In this document: one piece after another, positions 1 to 12,256 of the stretch
Numbering within the stretch: position 1 is the stretch's first letter
Layout of the letters: the number at the start of each line of letters is the position of its first letter
The notes under the pieces: model-generated
The model's input: the letters and a program-made list of their open reading frames with translations, nothing else
Databases searched by the model: none
What the model was told of the DNA's origin: nothing
Origin: a bacterium endosymbiont of Pedicinus badii
Lineage (GTDB): Bacteria > Pseudomonadota > Gammaproteobacteria > Enterobacterales > Enterobacteriaceae
Assembly (NCBI RefSeq): GCF_002075085.1
Contig: NZ_LKAS01000002.1
Location: forward strand, 61,163 to 125,162
DNA: 64,000 nucleotides
Direction: 5' to 3'
Made by a program: the position numbers and the translations under genes

Positions 1-79
1 CAAACTAAAATAAAGGAATAAAATATAGATAAATAATTTATTTTTTTTTTTTGATACATTTTATATAAAGCACTTTCAT
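1..79 (-). pseudogene. mreD: possible start of mreD, interrupted at a 12-A run, cut by the window edge
   Basis: An ATG lies one base after the mreC stop on the minus strand, where mreD starts in E. coli. The frame reads a short basic stretch, then a run of 12 A (41-52 as T on the plus strand), then a stop at 38-40. Past the run, both other frames stay open to the window edge and encode hydrophobic residues, as expected for the first helix of this membrane protein. Fewer than 30 codons are visible, so the identity rests mainly on position. It may be a pseudogene, a gene rescued by polymerase slippage, or chance. Confidence 0.3.
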
Positions 80-80
80 G

Positions 81-902
81 TTAGTCTTCAAACTTTTTTG
101 TATTCCAAATGAGCAATAGGTAGTCTAGACTTTTTATTTTGATAAAATATTCCGCAAAAACTGTTTTTTGCAAATTTTTTTCATTTTTTACAATTTCTAT
201 TACTTTTGCAACTGGATATCCATCTGGAAAAATTCCTCCTAGTCCTGAAGTTACTAAAACATCGTCTTTTTGAATATCAAAGTCATAGTCTAAATTTTCT
301 AATATCATAGGACAATTTGAACCTTGTCCTAAACCAATAGTATGCAAATTGTTTCTCAAAACTTTTATAGGAATTGCATGATTTTTGTCGCAAACAAGAA
401 GGACTGTACTACTATTTTTATTAACAAAAATAGTTTGTCCTACTATTCCCATTTCATTGATTATTGATTGTCCTAAGTATACTTGATTTTGGTATCCTTT
501 ATCTATATTAATTTGACTACTGTTTTTATTGATATTTACAAAAATTACTTTAGTAAGCATAACTCTATTATTTTTTGAAAAAGAATTTAGTAACTTTTTT
601 AATTGTATATTTTCTTGTTTATACTTTTTTAAAATCATGATTTCGTGATTTTTTAAAAGAATTTTTTCTTCTAATATTTTTTTTTCTTGAATTAATTTTT
701 CTAAAAAGTTTTTTGAAAAAGAAAAGATAAAAAAATTTTTTGGATAGTATATATATTCGTATACTGTATTTATAAAATTTACTATATAAGATTTCGTAGA
801 GTTTAAAATATTAAATTTTGTATCTAGAAAAATAGTACAAAAAGAGATAAAAATAAGAATAAATAATTTAGATTTTAAAAAAGGATTTTTTTTAGTAAAC
901 AT
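81..902 (-). CDS. mreC: rod shape-determining protein MreC
   Basis: MreC is a bitopic inner-membrane protein that links the MreB filament to the periplasmic wall elongation machinery. One hydrophobic segment lies at about residues 10-28, followed by a Lys/Glu-rich coiled coil at about 60-110 and then the beta-rich periplasmic domain with the VLVTSGLGGIFPDGYPVAKV motif. At 273 residues it is much shorter than the E. coli protein (about 367), mostly from loss of the C-terminal tail. It starts 17 bases after mreB with a purine-rich GGA upstream, so the two are probably co-transcribed. Its presence implies a rod shape or at least active wall elongation. Confidence 0.95.
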   Translation of the reverse strand: MFTKKNPFLKSKLFILIFISFCTIFLDTKFNILNSTKSYIVNFINTVYEYIYYPKNFFIFSFSKNFLEKLIQEKKILEEKILLKNHEIMILKKYKQENIQLKKLLNSFSKNNRVMLTKVIFVNINKNSSQINIDKGYQNQVYLGQSIINEMGIVGQTIFVNKNSSTVLLVCDKNHAIPIKVLRNNLHTIGLGQGSNCPMILENLDYDFDIQKDDVLVTSGLGGIFPDGYPVAKVIEIVKNEKNLQKTVFAEYFIKIKSLDYLLLIWNTKKFED

Positions 903-919
903 TTTTTTCCTTTTTTAAT

Positions 920-1969
<1,050 letters not shown>

Positions 1970-2150
1970 TTAACTCATATTTTGTACTAATTAGAAAATT
2001 TTTTCTTATTTGTAATAATAAAAATTATAAATCATTAAAAAAAATAAAGCCATAGTGTATAATTTTATAGAATTCTAAATTTTTAAAAATTTTTAAATTT
2101 TAAAAAACTCAATTGTATCATAATTTATAAAAATTTACTAAAACATATAA

Positions 2151-2594
2151 ATGAAAAAAAAAATTTTACTCATAAATGGACCTAATATAAATTTAGTAGG
2201 AATTAGAGAAAAAGAAAAATATGGAGAAAAAAGTATTGAAGAAATTAATAAAAATTTAAAAAAAATTTCTAAAAAATCAAAAATTCATTTTTTGCACTTT
2301 CAGTCAAACTCAGAATGTGCAATTATAGAAAAAATTCATAGATCTATTAATGCTATAGATTTTATTTTAATAAATCCGGCATCTTTTACACATACTAGTA
2401 TAGCCATAAGAGATGCTCTATTAGCCGTTAAAATTCCATTTTTCGAAATTCATTTTTCCAATATACATAAGTATGAAAAGTTTAGAAGATTTTCATTTTT
2501 TTCTGACATTGCTGTAGGAACTATATCTGGATTCGGAGAGATAGGATACTATTTTGCATTTGAAGCAGCAAAATATTTTTTATTAAAAAAATAA
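2151..2594 (+). CDS. aroQ: type II 3-dehydroquinate dehydratase
   Basis: AroQ dehydrates 3-dehydroquinate to 3-dehydroshikimate in the shikimate pathway. The protein has 147 residues, typical of the small dodecameric type II family. Tyr24 in EKYGEKS and His101 in EIHFSNIH match the catalytic Tyr and His, and INPASFTHTSIAIRDAL is the substrate-binding segment. The usual Gly after FQSNSE is Cys here. E. coli K-12 uses the unrelated AroD instead; aroQ-accB-accC order is known from Yersinia-like enterobacteria and other gammaproteobacteria. It is probably the first gene of an aroQ-accB-accC operon, 17 bases before accB. Confidence 0.96.
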   Translation: MKKKILLINGPNINLVGIREKEKYGEKSIEEINKNLKKISKKSKIHFLHFQSNSECAIIEKIHRSINAIDFILINPASFTHTSIAIRDALLAVKIPFFEIHFSNIHKYEKFRRFSFFSDIAVGTISGFGEIGYYFAFEAAKYFLLKK

Positions 2595-2611
2595 AAAAAA
2601 TTGGAACTACC

Positions 2612-3058
2612 ATGAATATTCAAAAAATTGAAAAACTCATAAAGTTGGTAAAAAAATTTGGCGTATCAAAGTTAGAAATATTTGGAAAAAATGAATCAGT
2701 TAAAATTTGTAATCAAGATTTTTCAAAAAACAAAACAAATTTCATAACTAGTACGAAAAAAAATGAAATTCATAAATGTAAAGAAAAAATAGAAGAACAT
2801 AATTATGACTATTCTATAGAAAGTAAAAATTGTATTAGATCTCCAATGGTTGGAATATTTCATAGAAATATAGAGAGTAGGCAACCTCCTTATGTGAAAA
2901 TAGGACAAAAAGTCAATGTTGGTGATATATTATGTGTTATAGAAGCAATGAAAATTATGAATTATATAGAATCAGATCGAAAAGGAATAGTAAAAAAAAT
3001 TTTTCTTACTGAAGGACAACCAGTGGAATTTAACGAGCCGATAATGATTATCGAATAA
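2612..3058 (+). CDS. accB: biotin carboxyl carrier protein of acetyl-CoA carboxylase
   Basis: AccB carries the biotin that AccC carboxylates and the AccAD transferase unloads to make malonyl-CoA for fatty-acid synthesis. The N-terminal helix (about residues 3-25) and C-terminal biotinyl domain (about 74-148) are intact. The biotin acceptor is Lys114 in EAMKIMN. The Ala/Pro linker of free-living relatives is replaced by a Lys/Asn-rich stretch at about 35-70, which reflects AT pressure. It lies 11 bases upstream of accC, in the usual pair. Confidence 0.97.
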   Translation: MNIQKIEKLIKLVKKFGVSKLEIFGKNESVKICNQDFSKNKTNFITSTKKNEIHKCKEKIEEHNYDYSIESKNCIRSPMVGIFHRNIESRQPPYVKIGQKVNVGDILCVIEAMKIMNYIESDRKGIVKKIFLTEGQPVEFNEPIMIIE

Positions 3059-3069
3059 AGGATAATTAT

Positions 3070-4425
3070 ATGATAAAAAAAATTGTTATAGCTAATAGAG
3101 GAGAAATTGCGTTAAGAATACTAAGAACTTGTAAAGAAATGAATATTAAAACTGTTTCTGTATATTCCACAATAGATAGAGAATTAAAACATGTTCTTCT
3201 TTCAGATGAATCTATATGCATAGGACCACCTCGAGCAGAAAATAGTTATTTAAATATTCCTGCTATAATTTCTGCTGCTGAAGTTACTAGATCTAACGCA
3301 ATACATCCAGGATACGGATTTCTTTCAGAAAATTCTAATTTTTCTGAACAAGTAGAAAAATCTGGATTCATTTTTATAGGTCCAAATTCAAAAACTATAA
3401 AAATGATGGGAAATAAGATTTCTGCTATTAAAATTATGAAAAAATTTGGCATACCTTGCTTGCCAAACAATATTTCTAAGATTAATAAAAATGAAAAAGA
3501 AAATCTAAAAATTGCAGAAAAAATTGGATATAGTCTAATCATTAAATCTGCTCATGGAGGAGGGGGAAAAGCAATTAAAATAGTTCATTCAAAAAAAGAT
3601 CTAAAAAAATATATAAAAATTGTAAAAGAAGAATCGAAGAGATTTTTTAATAACAGAACAATATACATTGAAAAATATTTAGATTCTGCTAAGCATATAG
3701 AAATACAAATTATTTCAGATGGAAAGGGAAATGCAGTATTTTTAGGAGATCGAGAATGTACGATACAAAGAAATCATCAAAAAATTCTAGAAGAAGCTCC
3801 TTCAAGTATAGAAGAAAGTGAAAAAGTAGAAATCGCAGAACTTTGCAAAACAGTTTGTGTAGAAATCGGCTATAAAGGATTAGGAACCTTCGAATTTTTG
3901 TACCAAGATAAAAAGTTCTTTTTTATAGAAATGAATACAAGAATACAAGTGGAACATCCTGTTACAGAAATGATTACTGGAATAGATTTAGTAAAAGAAC
4001 AAATTAAAATAGCTTCAGGAAAAAAATTGTCATTTAAACAAAATAGTATTAGATTTTTTGGACATTCTATAGAATGCAGAATTAATGCAGAAAAACCAAA
4101 TAATTTTCAACCAAGTCCTGGAAAAATAACCAGATTTCACGCTCCAGGAGGATTAGGAATAAGATGGGATTCTCATATATATACAAACTATTCTGTACCA
4201 ATTTTTTATGATTCACTAATTGGAAAACTAATTTCTTTTGGAGAAAATAGAAAAGTAGCAATCGCTAGAATGCAAAATGCTTTATCAGAATTAGTAATAG
4301 AAAATATAGAAACTAATATTAATTTACAAATGAAAATCTTAAGAAACAAAAACTTTAAAAATGGTAGAATTAGTACAAATTTTTTAAATTCAGAATTTTT
4401 AGAAAAAATAAATAAAATAACTTAA
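3070..4425 (+). CDS. accC: biotin carboxylase subunit of acetyl-CoA carboxylase
   Basis: AccC uses ATP and bicarbonate to carboxylate the biotin on AccB. The 451-residue protein is of normal length (449 in E. coli). It shows the N-terminal [13 protein letters not shown] segment, the glycine-rich ATP-grasp loop [13 protein letters not shown] near 158-170, [18 protein letters not shown] near 288-305 and the C-terminal domain with RINAEKP near 338. It ends the aroQ-accB-accC cluster. The carboxyltransferase genes accA and accD are outside the window. Confidence 0.98.
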   Translation: MIKKIVIANRGEIALRILRTCKEMNIKTVSVYSTIDRELKHVLLSDESICIGPPRAENSYLNIPAIISAAEVTRSNAIHPGYGFLSENSNFSEQVEKSGFIFIGPNSKTIKMMGNKISAIKIMKKFGIPCLPNNISKINKNEKENLKIAEKIGYSLIIKSAHGGGGKAIKIVHSKKDLKKYIKIVKEESKRFFNNRTIYIEKYLDSAKHIEIQIISDGKGNAVFLGDRECTIQRNHQKILEEAPSSIEESEKVEIAELCKTVCVEIGYKGLGTFEFLYQDKKFFFIEMNTRIQVEHPVTEMITGIDLVKEQIKIASGKKLSFKQNSIRFFGHSIECRINAEKPNNFQPSPGKITRFHAPGGLGIRWDSHIYTNYSVPIFYDSLIGKLISFGENRKVAIARMQNALSELVIENIETNINLQMKILRNKNFKNGRISTNFLNSEFLEKINKIT

Positions 4426-4496
4426 AATAAAAATTTATCTTTCTAAAAATTTTTAATAAAATAGTACAAAATACTAAAAAATACTAAAATATAATA

Positions 4497-5141
4497 ATGA
4501 ATAATAAAAAAAAATTTAGCAAATTTATAAAAAATAAAATTTTCTTATATCCTATAGTAGATTCCTTATTTTGGCTGGTAAAAGTTTTAGATTTTGGCAT
4601 AAAATTTATACAATTTAGAATCAAAAATTTCTTTAATTATGAAAAATTATGCTTTAGTATAGAAGCAGCAATTATACTAGGAAAAAAATATAATGCTTTT
4701 ATTTTTATAAATGACTATTGGAAATTAGCTATTAAATATCAAGCATTTGGAATTCATTTGGGACAAGAGGATATAAAATCAATAGATATCAAAAAGATAC
4801 AAAAACACAATATTTGTTTTGGAATTTCTGCACATTCTAAAGATGAATTTAAAAATGCAGTTCGTTTTTCCCCTGACTATATATCTTTAGGACACGTATT
4901 TTATACAAATACAAAAATTATGAAAAATCCTCCCATAGGATTGGAAATGGTAAAAAAAATTCAAAGAGAATTTAGTAGCAGTATACCTATAATTGCAATA
5001 GGTGGAATAAATAGTACTAATATAAAAAAAGTTCTTTCTTGTTCAATTAATGCAATTGCTATAAGTAGTTTTATTACTGAAAATCCAGTATGGAAAAAGT
5101 CTATTGTTGAATTAAGAAATAAATATCCTTTACTTTTTTAA
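4497..5141 (+). CDS. thiE: thiamin-phosphate synthase
   Basis: ThiE joins the pyrimidine HMP-PP to the thiazole phosphate to form thiamin phosphate. The 214-residue TIM barrel aligns throughout with E. coli ThiE: LYPIVDSLFWL at the first strand, FINDYWKLA and GIHLGQEDI in the middle, SLGHVFYTNTK, and the phosphate loop AIGGINS near 171. It is the first gene of thiE-F-S-G-H. In E. coli thiC precedes it, but here accC does, so the pyrimidine-forming enzyme is not in the operon. The pyrimidine must come from a thiC elsewhere or from outside the cell. Confidence 0.96.
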   Translation: MNNKKKFSKFIKNKIFLYPIVDSLFWLVKVLDFGIKFIQFRIKNFFNYEKLCFSIEAAIILGKKYNAFIFINDYWKLAIKYQAFGIHLGQEDIKSIDIKKIQKHNICFGISAHSKDEFKNAVRFSPDYISLGHVFYTNTKIMKNPPIGLEMVKKIQREFSSSIPIIAIGGINSTNIKKVLSCSINAIAISSFITENPVWKKSIVELRNKYPLLF

Positions 5142-5153
5142 CCACTACGATGT

Positions 5154-5900
5154 ATGTCTAAAAATATTTTTTTAAGTCCCTCAGAATATTTGAGATACAG
5201 CAGACAAATTATTTTAAAAGAGTTTGGTATATCTGGACAAAAGAAAATCAAAGATACTACTGTACTAATTATAGGAATAGGAGGAATAGGCTGCCAATGC
5301 GCTATGCAGCTATCTTTGGTTGGTATAGGAAGAATTATACTAGCAGATTATGATGTTGTAGAAAAGAGTAATCTTAATAGGCAATTTCTCTATAAGGAAA
5401 AAGATATTGGATTATCCAAATCCAAGACTGCTAAAGATCAACTTTTTTCTTTAAATCCAAATGTAGAGTATATTTATTTTTCGAAAAAAATTTTTGGAAA
5501 AAAATTAAAAAGTAGCATCGAAATATCTAATATAGTATTAGATTGTTCTGATGATTTAAAAACAAGGTATCTAATAAATAGATATTGCATAGAGTACAAT
5601 AAAGTTTTTATTACTGGAAGTTGCATACTTTATTCAGTACAAATTCTAGTTTTTAGAAGTTTTAAATATGGTTGCTATGCCTGCGTTTTTCCTAGGATAA
5701 AAAATAATTATACTTGTCAAAATTATGGAATATTTATTTCTTCGTCTTCTTTAGCTGGTACTTTACAAGCAATGGAAGCTATTAAAATAGCACTAAACTT
5801 TAAAGAAGAAAAAAAAAATTATCTATTTTCTTTTGATATTAGAAAAATGAGATTCAAAAAAGCAAAAATATTTAAGGATAAATACTGTAAATTTTGCTAA
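5154..5900 (+). CDS. thiF: ThiS adenylyltransferase ThiF
   Basis: ThiF is an E1-like enzyme that adenylates the C-terminal glycine of ThiS so sulfur can be transferred for thiazole synthesis. The nucleotide loop GIGGIG is at residues 41-46, followed by ADYDVVEKSNLNRQFLY. The zinc cysteines are in YGCYACVFP and at the C terminus (CKFC). The 248 residues match the E. coli length (about 251). It starts 12 bases after thiE and ends just before thiS, consistent with one transcript. Confidence 0.96.
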   Translation: MSKNIFLSPSEYLRYSRQIILKEFGISGQKKIKDTTVLIIGIGGIGCQCAMQLSLVGIGRIILADYDVVEKSNLNRQFLYKEKDIGLSKSKTAKDQLFSLNPNVEYIYFSKKIFGKKLKSSIEISNIVLDCSDDLKTRYLINRYCIEYNKVFITGSCILYSVQILVFRSFKYGCYACVFPRIKNNYTCQNYGIFISSSSLAGTLQAMEAIKIALNFKEEKKNYLFSFDIRKMRFKKAKIFKDKYCKFC

Positions 5901-5920
5901 CCAAATTTTTGTACAAAAAT

Positions 5921-6121
5921 ATGAAAATTATTGTGAATGATAAAAATTTTTATTTAGAAAAATCTATCTCCATACTAGATTTTTTCAAATATGAGAATTT
6001 TTCTTTAATTGGTATTGCTATTTCTATTAATGGAAACATTCTTCCAAAAAAAAAATGGAAAAAATATTTTTTAAAGAATAATGATAGAATTGAAATATTT
6101 AAGATTATCGTAGGAGGATAA
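5921..6121 (+). CDS. thiS: sulfur carrier protein ThiS
   Basis: ThiS is a ubiquitin-like protein that carries sulfur as a C-terminal thiocarboxylate for thiazole synthesis. The 66-residue product (start at MKIIVND) has the same length as E. coli ThiS, with the -Gly-Gly tail needed for adenylation by ThiF. An upstream in-frame TTG at 5894 would overlap the thiF stop and add nine unconserved residues, so I prefer the ATG at 5921. The last codons contain the GGAGG Shine-Dalgarno sequence of thiG. Confidence 0.93.
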   Translation: MKIIVNDKNFYLEKSISILDFFKYENFSLIGIAISINGNILPKKKWKKYFLKNNDRIEIFKIIVGG

Positions 6122-6123
6122 AT

Positions 6124-6885
6124 TTGTTAAAAATAGCCAATACTAAATTTTCTTCCAGATTATTTATAGGAACTGGAAAATTTTCTTCTTCTAAAATTAT
6201 GCAAGAATCCATTTTAGCTTCCAAATCAGAAATGGTAACTGTTTCTATTAAAAGAATAGATATAAGTAAAAAAGAAATAGATTCAGTTTTAAAAATTTTA
6301 AGTAAAATGAAAGTAAAAATACTTCCTAACACTTCTGGAGCGAAAAATGCAAAAGAAGCAATATTTTCCGCACATTTAGCAAGAGAAGCTTTGAATACTA
6401 ATTGGATAAAATTAGAAATTCATCCAGAAAAAAAATATCTTTTACCAGATTCTCTAGAAACATTAATTGCAGCAGAAGTTCTTGTAAAAGAAGGATTTAT
6501 AGTTTTACCTTATTGTTTTGCAGATCCAGTTGTATGTAAAAAATTGGTAGAAGTTGGATGTTCTGCAGTTATGCCAGTAGGATCACCAATTGGTTCTAAT
6601 CAAGGAATAAAAACTGAATTTTTTTTAAAAATTATTTCAGAGCAAATAACAGAAGTTCCTATAATAGTAGATTCTGGAATTGGTTCTCCTGAACATATCA
6701 TTCAGGCTATGAAAATAGGAATAGATGGATTTTTGGTAAATACTGCTATTGCTACTTCATTAGATCCTGTATGTACTGCAAAATCATTTTACTATGCTAT
6801 TCAATGTGGAGAATATTTTCTAAAAAAAGAAATAAAAAAATCTACTGATATTTTTAAATTAGTAAAAGAAAAATATAAATTTTAA
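6124..6885 (+). CDS. thiG: thiazole synthase ThiG (TTG start)
   Basis: ThiG builds the thiazole phosphate ring from deoxyxylulose phosphate, dehydroglycine and ThiS thiocarboxylate. Lys96 in [10 protein letters not shown] is the Schiff-base lysine, and [12 protein letters not shown] and [10 protein letters not shown] form the phosphate site. The first residues [20 protein letters not shown] match the E. coli N terminus exactly in register, which fixes the start at the TTG codon. A strong GGAGG ending 5 bases upstream supports this. At 253 residues the protein is full length, and it is translationally coupled to thiS. Confidence 0.96.
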   Translation: MLKIANTKFSSRLFIGTGKFSSSKIMQESILASKSEMVTVSIKRIDISKKEIDSVLKILSKMKVKILPNTSGAKNAKEAIFSAHLAREALNTNWIKLEIHPEKKYLLPDSLETLIAAEVLVKEGFIVLPYCFADPVVCKKLVEVGCSAVMPVGSPIGSNQGIKTEFFLKIISEQITEVPIIVDSGIGSPEHIIQAMKIGIDGFLVNTAIATSLDPVCTAKSFYYAIQCGEYFLKKEIKKSTDIFKLVKEKYKF

Positions 6886-6889
6886 AAAT

Positions 6890-8014
6890 ATGGAATCATT
6901 TTTTGAAATTTGGAAAAATCTTTCTTGGAAAAAAATCGATTCTTCCATTAATAAAAAAACAGAAAAAGATGTACAAAAAGCTATATTTTCTGGTAGACCA
7001 AATTTTGAAGATATGCTTGCTTTACTTTCTCCTATAGCTTTAAAATACATAAAATTTTTAATTAAAAAATCTAGAGAAATTACTAAAAAGAAATTTGGAA
7101 ATAACATACAAATTTTTTTACCTATGTATGTTTCTAATTTTTGTACAAATGATTGCTCGTACTGTGGATTTTCTTCGAAAAACAAAATTAGAAGAAAATT
7201 TTTAGATACAAAAGAAATTGAAAAAGAATGTAAAAAAATTAAATCTCTTGGGATAAAAAATATTTTAGTAGTATCTGGAGAAAATAATAGAATAGTTGGA
7301 ATTGAGTATTTTTTGAATACTATAAAAATAGTAAAAAAATACTTTAGTATGATACTGTTCGAAGTACAGCCATTATCTGTCAAAGAGTATTCTGTACTTC
7401 AAAAAAATGGACTTGATGGAATACTCTTATATCAAGAAACCTATAATTATACAGATTATAATAAGCATCATATTAAAGGAAAAAAAAAGGATTTTTTTTG
7501 GAGAATCAGTGCTCCGGAAAGAATAGGTCAATCAAATATTAGTAAGATAGGATTAGGTATTTTATCTGGATTGTCAAAATATTGGAGAGTAGACTACTAT
7601 TTTTTGTATTTGCACATTATGTATTTAAGAAAAAAATTTTGGAAATGCGAATACAGTATCTCTTTTCCAAGAATCAGACCTTTTTTTTACTCAAAAAACA
7701 AAAAAAAATTTTTAGGAATTAGTGACTTGGAACTGATACAAGTAATATGTTCTTTCAGAATATTGTTTCCAGAAATAGAAATTAATTTGTCAACAAGAGA
7801 ATCTAAAAAATTTAGAAATTTTATGATTCCAGTTTGTATAAATAATATTAGTGTTAATTCTAAAACTTATCCAGGAGGATACACAAAAAAAAAAAAAGAG
7901 TTAGAACAATTTTCTATACAAGATAACAGAAATATTAATCAAATAATGAAATACCTACAATCAAAAGATTTACAAATTGTTTTTAAAGATTGGGATTCTC
8001 ATTTTGGAAGATGA
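6890..8014 (+). CDS. thiH: 2-iminoacetate synthase ThiH (radical SAM)
   Basis: ThiH cleaves tyrosine by radical SAM chemistry to give the dehydroglycine used by ThiG. The cluster motif C-x3-C-x2-C is Cys85, Cys89 and Cys92 in [13 protein letters not shown]. Later conserved parts include LYQETYN near 180 and SFPRIRP near 262. The 374 residues match the family (377 in E. coli). It ends the thi operon and runs 32 bases into the end of the convergent rpoC. A hairpin plus T run covers the stop. Use of tyrosine-dependent ThiH rather than oxygen-dependent ThiO is typical of enterobacteria. Confidence 0.96.
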   Translation: MESFFEIWKNLSWKKIDSSINKKTEKDVQKAIFSGRPNFEDMLALLSPIALKYIKFLIKKSREITKKKFGNNIQIFLPMYVSNFCTNDCSYCGFSSKNKIRRKFLDTKEIEKECKKIKSLGIKNILVVSGENNRIVGIEYFLNTIKIVKKYFSMILFEVQPLSVKEYSVLQKNGLDGILLYQETYNYTDYNKHHIKGKKKDFFWRISAPERIGQSNISKIGLGILSGLSKYWRVDYYFLYLHIMYLRKKFWKCEYSISFPRIRPFFYSKNKKKFLGISDLELIQVICSFRILFPEIEINLSTRESKKFRNFMIPVCINNISVNSKTYPGGYTKKKKELEQFSIQDNRNINQIMKYLQSKDLQIVFKDWDSHFGR

Positions 8015-11000
8015 TGCTTTTATCATCTTTTTTTGTAATCTCTGAATTATTCAGCAATTTTTTTAAATTTTTTTCTGCTACTTTAATAGAATTCTTAATA
8101 TTTTTATCTTTACTTTTTTTAGTTCTATTTTTATGATATACGTACCCTGTTCCTGCTGGTATTAGCCTTCCTACGATAACATTTTCTTTTAGTCCTCTAA
8201 GTTCGTCTTTTTTTCCAGCTACTGCCCCTTCTGTTAGTACTCTAGTAGTTTCTTGAAAAGAAGCAGCAGAAATAAAAGATTCAGTTGCTAAGGAAGCTTT
8301 TGTAATTCCTAGTAAATCTCTCTTATACTTTATAGTCTTTTTATTGTCTTTTTTAAGAATTTTATTAGCAATTTTAATTCTACAAAATTCTATTTGTTCT
8401 CCAGATAAAAAAGAAGAATCTCCTTCTTCTGTAATAGTTGCTTTTCTAAGCATTTGTCTTACTATTACTTCTATGTGCTTATCGTTTATTTTAACTCCTT
8501 GTAATCTATAAACTTCTTGCACTTCATTTACTATATATTCTGTAACTTCATTGATTCCTCTTAATCTTAGAATATCATGAGGAGATTCTGGACCATCTGA
8601 TATAATATCTCCTTTTTCTATTCTTTCTCCTTCAAAAACATTAAGTTGTCTCCATTTTGGAATCATTTCTTCATAAGGTTTTTCTTTTTTTGAATTTGGT
8701 GTAATAATTAATCTTCTTTTTCCTTTTGTTTCTTTTCCAAATGATATAGTACCGCTTACTTCTGCTAAAATAGCAGGTTCCTTAGGTTTTCTAGCTTCAA
8801 AAAGATCTGCTACTCTAGGAAGTCCTCCTGTAATATCTTTTGTAACGCTTGTTTCTTGAGGAAGTCTTGCTAATGTGTCTCCTATAGAAATTTCTGAACC
8901 GTCTTCTAAATTTACTATAGCTCTTCCTGGAAGAAAGTATTGGGCAGGAATATCTGATCCAGGTATATAAATTTCTTTATAATTTTTATCCACTATTTTT
9001 AAGGCTGGTCTTAGATCTTTACTAATTCCTGTTCTTTCAGATGTATCTAAAATTATAATAGAAGAAAGACCTGTTAGTTCATCTGTTTGTCTAACAATTG
9101 TCTGTCCATCAATCATGTCTGTAAAACAAACGAATCCACTAACTTCTGTTACAATAGGCATTGTGTGAGGATCCCAATTAGCTATAATTTCTCCTCTAAA
9201 TATTTTTTGCTTATTTCCTTTATTTAAAATTGCTCCGTACGGAATTTTATGACTTTCTTTAGTTTTACCAAATTTATCTATAATTTTTAATTCTGTATTT
9301 CTCGAAGTAATTATTATTTTTTTTTGTTTATTGAAGACAAATTTTGCATTATTAATTACCAAAATTCCTTCATTTTTTGCTCTTATACTTGATTCTGCAG
9401 CAGCCCTAGAAGCGGCTCCTCCTATATGAAAAGTCCTCATTGTTAATTGTGTCCCAGGTTCTCCTATAGACTGAGCAGCTATTACACCTATAGCTTCTCC
9501 TTTTTTAACTAAGTTTCCTCTAGCTAAATCTCTCCCATAACACTTTGAGCAAACACCAAAATTGGTCTCACAAGTTACTACAGACCTCACTTTAATGCTA
9601 TCTACAAAACTTTTTTCTAATAAATCGCACCATTTTTCATTTAAAAGTGTATTTCTAGGTATTAGAATTTTTTCTTTTATATATATATCCTCTGCTACTA
9701 CTCTTCCTAATACTCTTTCTCTTAATGCTTCTTTAACATCTCCTCCTTCTATAACAGAAGTCATTTTTATTCCAGATTTTGTACTACAATCTTTTTCCGT
9801 AACTACTAAATCTTGCGCTACATCTACAAGTCTTCTTGTAAGATATCCAGAATTTGCAGTTTTTAGAGCAGTATCTGCTAATCCTTTTCTGGCCCCGTGT
9901 GTAGAAATAAAGTACTGTAAAACATTTAATCCTTCTCTAAAATTTGCAGTAATAGGAGTTTCTATAATAGATCCATCTGGACGAGCCATTAATCCACGCA
10001 TTCCAGCTAATTGTCTAATTTGAGCTGCTGAACCTCTGGCTCCAGAATCTGCCATCATGAATATATTGTTAAAAGAGGAATCTTGTGCAATTTTTTTGTT
10101 TGTTAATTTATTTTTTTCTTTAGTAAAATTTTCCATCATAGCTTGAGATATCTTTTCATTTGCTGCTGCCCAAATATCTATGACTTTATTATATCTTTCT
10201 CCAGCTGTTACTAATCCCGATTGAAATTGTTCTTGTATTTCAGCAACCTCTGATTCTGCTTCTTGTATAATTTCTGTTTTCTTTTCTGGAATAACCATAT
10301 CATCAATTCCAACAGAAGCTCCAGATTTAGAAGCATAGAAAAAACCTGTGTACATAATCTTATCAGCGAAAATTACAGTTTTTTTTATTCCTAGTAGTCT
10401 GTAACAAGTGTTTATCATTTTTGAAATAGATTTTTTTCCTAAAGTTCTGTTAATTAAAGAAAAAGACAATCCTTTAGGAACAATATTCCATAATATAACT
10501 CTCCCTACTGTTGTATGTACAATTTTTAAAATTTTTTTTCTCTTTCCTGATTCTTCTATACTGTATTCTACAATTCTTGCTTGTATTTTTGCATGCAAGT
10601 CAGCTAGACCAGAATTATAAACATGTTCTGCTTCTTGAGGACCAGTAAGAATCATACCTTCTCCCTTACTATTATTGCATTTTTTTGTCATGTAATATAA
10701 TCCTAGTACTACATCTTGAGAAGGAACTATAATAGGTTCTCCATTTGCAGGAGAAAGTATATTATTTGTAGACATCATAAGATTTCTTGCTTCTTTTTGT
10801 GCTTCCATAGTTAATGGTATATGCACAGCCATTTGATCTCCATCAAAATCTGCATTATATGCGGCACATACTAAAGGATGTAGCTGTATTGCTTTTCCTT
10901 CTACCAAAATTGGTTCAAAAGCTTGAATTCCTAATCTATGTAATGTAGGAGCTCTATTTAGCATAATAGGATGTTCTCTAATAACCTCATCTAGTACATC

Positions 11001-12236
11001 CCATACTATAGGTTCTTCTTTTTCAACCATTTTTTTAGCAGATTTTATTGTTGTAGCTAGTCCTTTTTTTTCTAATTTTCCATATACAAATGGTTTAAAT
11101 AATTCTAATGCCATTTTTTTTGGTAACCCGCATTGATTTAAATGAAGATAAGGACCTACTGTTATTACTGATCTTCCAGAATAATCTACTCTTTTTCCTA
11201 ACAGATTTTGCCTGAACCTTCCTTGTTTTCCTTTAATCATATCTGCTAAAGATTTTAAAGGTCTTTTATTAGATCCAGTTATAGCTCTACCTCTTCTTCC
11301 ATTATCTAGTAATGCATCTACTGCTTCTTGAAGCATTCTTTTTTCATTTCTTACAATTATATCTGGAGCTGAAAGATCTAGTAGTCTTTTTAATCTATTA
11401 TTTCTATTGATTACTCTTCTGTACAAATCATTCAAATCAGAAGTAGCAAACCTACCTCCATCTAATGGAACTAATGGTCTTAAATCTGGAGGTAAAACTG
11501 GCAAAACACTAAGTATCATCCATTCTGGTTTATTACCACTTTGTAAAAATGCTTCCACTATTTTAATTCTTTTAGTTAGTTTCTTTTTTTTTGTTTCAGA
11601 ACTGATTTTTTTTAAATTTTTTCTAATTTTTTTACATTCTTCTTTTAAATTTATACTTTTTAAAAGTTTTTGTATTGCTTCTGCTCCCATTTCTGCTTCA
11701 AATTCGTCTCCAAATTCTTCTAAAAAATTTAGATACTGTTCTTCAGAAAGTATTTTTCCTTTTCTTAAATTCGTAATTCCTTCTTCTATAACAACGTAAG
11801 ATTCAAAATATAGTACTCTTTCTATATCTCTTAAAGGCATGTCTAAAAGTAAACCAATCCTGGAAGGAAGAGATTTTAAAAACCATATATGTGCTGTAGG
11901 AGAAGCTAGTTCTATATGTCCCATTCTGTCTCTTCTCACTTTTGTTTGCGTTACTTCTACTCCACACTTTTCACAAATTACTCCTCTATGTTTTAGCCTT
12001 TTGTATTTTCCACATAAGCATTCGTAGTCTTTAACTGGACCAAATATACGAGCACAAAATAATCCATCTCTTTCTGGTTTAAAAGTTCTGTAATTTATTG
12101 TTTCTGGTTTTTTTACTTCTCCATATGACCAAGAACGAATTATTTCTGGTGAAGCTAAAGCAATTTTAATAGCGTCGAATTCTTCTATTTTATTTTGTAA
12201 TTTTAGAATTTTTTTCAAATCTTTCACAAATATCAT
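7983..12236 (-). CDS. rpoC: RNA polymerase subunit beta'
   Basis: RpoC is the clamp-forming catalytic subunit of RNA polymerase. The catalytic Mg2+ motif [10 protein letters not shown] is near residue 462. The N-terminal zinc site ([19 protein letters not shown], near 75-92) and the second zinc cysteines ([15 protein letters not shown], near 890) are present. The 1417 residues slightly exceed E. coli (1407) through Lys-rich additions at the C terminus. The conserved start MKDLLKF corresponds to VKDLKKI at residue 4, so either the ATG at 12236 or a nearby start could be used. It lies 20 bases after rpoB. Confidence 0.99.
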   Translation of the reverse strand: MIFVKDLKKILKLQNKIEEFDAIKIALASPEIIRSWSYGEVKKPETINYRTFKPERDGLFCARIFGPVKDYECLCGKYKRLKHRGVICEKCGVEVTQTKVRRDRMGHIELASPTAHIWFLKSLPSRIGLLLDMPLRDIERVLYFESYVVIEEGITNLRKGKILSEEQYLNFLEEFGDEFEAEMGAEAIQKLLKSINLKEECKKIRKNLKKISSETKKKKLTKRIKIVEAFLQSGNKPEWMILSVLPVLPPDLRPLVPLDGGRFATSDLNDLYRRVINRNNRLKRLLDLSAPDIIVRNEKRMLQEAVDALLDNGRRGRAITGSNKRPLKSLADMIKGKQGRFRQNLLGKRVDYSGRSVITVGPYLHLNQCGLPKKMALELFKPFVYGKLEKKGLATTIKSAKKMVEKEEPIVWDVLDEVIREHPIMLNRAPTLHRLGIQAFEPILVEGKAIQLHPLVCAAYNADFDGDQMAVHIPLTMEAQKEARNLMMSTNNILSPANGEPIIVPSQDVVLGLYYMTKKCNNSKGEGMILTGPQEAEHVYNSGLADLHAKIQARIVEYSIEESGKRKKILKIVHTTVGRVILWNIVPKGLSFSLINRTLGKKSISKMINTCYRLLGIKKTVIFADKIMYTGFFYASKSGASVGIDDMVIPEKKTEIIQEAESEVAEIQEQFQSGLVTAGERYNKVIDIWAAANEKISQAMMENFTKEKNKLTNKKIAQDSSFNNIFMMADSGARGSAAQIRQLAGMRGLMARPDGSIIETPITANFREGLNVLQYFISTHGARKGLADTALKTANSGYLTRRLVDVAQDLVVTEKDCSTKSGIKMTSVIEGGDVKEALRERVLGRVVAEDIYIKEKILIPRNTLLNEKWCDLLEKSFVDSIKVRSVVTCETNFGVCSKCYGRDLARGNLVKKGEAIGVIAAQSIGEPGTQLTMRTFHIGGAASRAAAESSIRAKNEGILVINNAKFVFNKQKKIIITSRNTELKIIDKFGKTKESHKIPYGAILNKGNKQKIFRGEIIANWDPHTMPIVTEVSGFVCFTDMIDGQTIVRQTDELTGLSSIIILDTSERTGISKDLRPALKIVDKNYKEIYIPGSDIPAQYFLPGRAIVNLEDGSEISIGDTLARLPQETSVTKDITGGLPRVADLFEARKPKEPAILAEVSGTISFGKETKGKRRLIITPNSKKEKPYEEMIPKWRQLNVFEGERIEKGDIISDGPESPHDILRLRGINEVTEYIVNEVQEVYRLQGVKINDKHIEVIVRQMLRKATITEEGDSSFLSGEQIEFCRIKIANKILKKDNKKTIKYKRDLLGITKASLATESFISAASFQETTRVLTEGAVAGKKDELRGLKENVIVGRLIPAGTGYVYHKNRTKKSKDKNIKNSIKVAEKNLKKLLNNSEITKKDDKSIIFQNENPNL
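8008..8034 (+). terminator. intrinsic terminator of the thi operon, inside the end of rpoC
   Basis: An 8-bp perfect stem (AAGATGAT at 8008-8015 with ATCATCTT at 8022-8029) with a 6-base loop is followed by a T run to 8034. It overlaps the thiH stop and lies within the last codons of rpoC on the other strand. The tail faces the plus direction, so it best serves thiH. Confidence 0.6.
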
Positions 12237-12256
12237 CCATTAAGTATTAAAAAGAT

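Noticed and set aside
9562..10023. Open frame of 153 codons opposite rpoC (and similar long frames opposite rpoB, tufB, nusG and rplK)
   Set aside because: Antisense shadows of highly conserved genes, with no family resemblance and no start signal.
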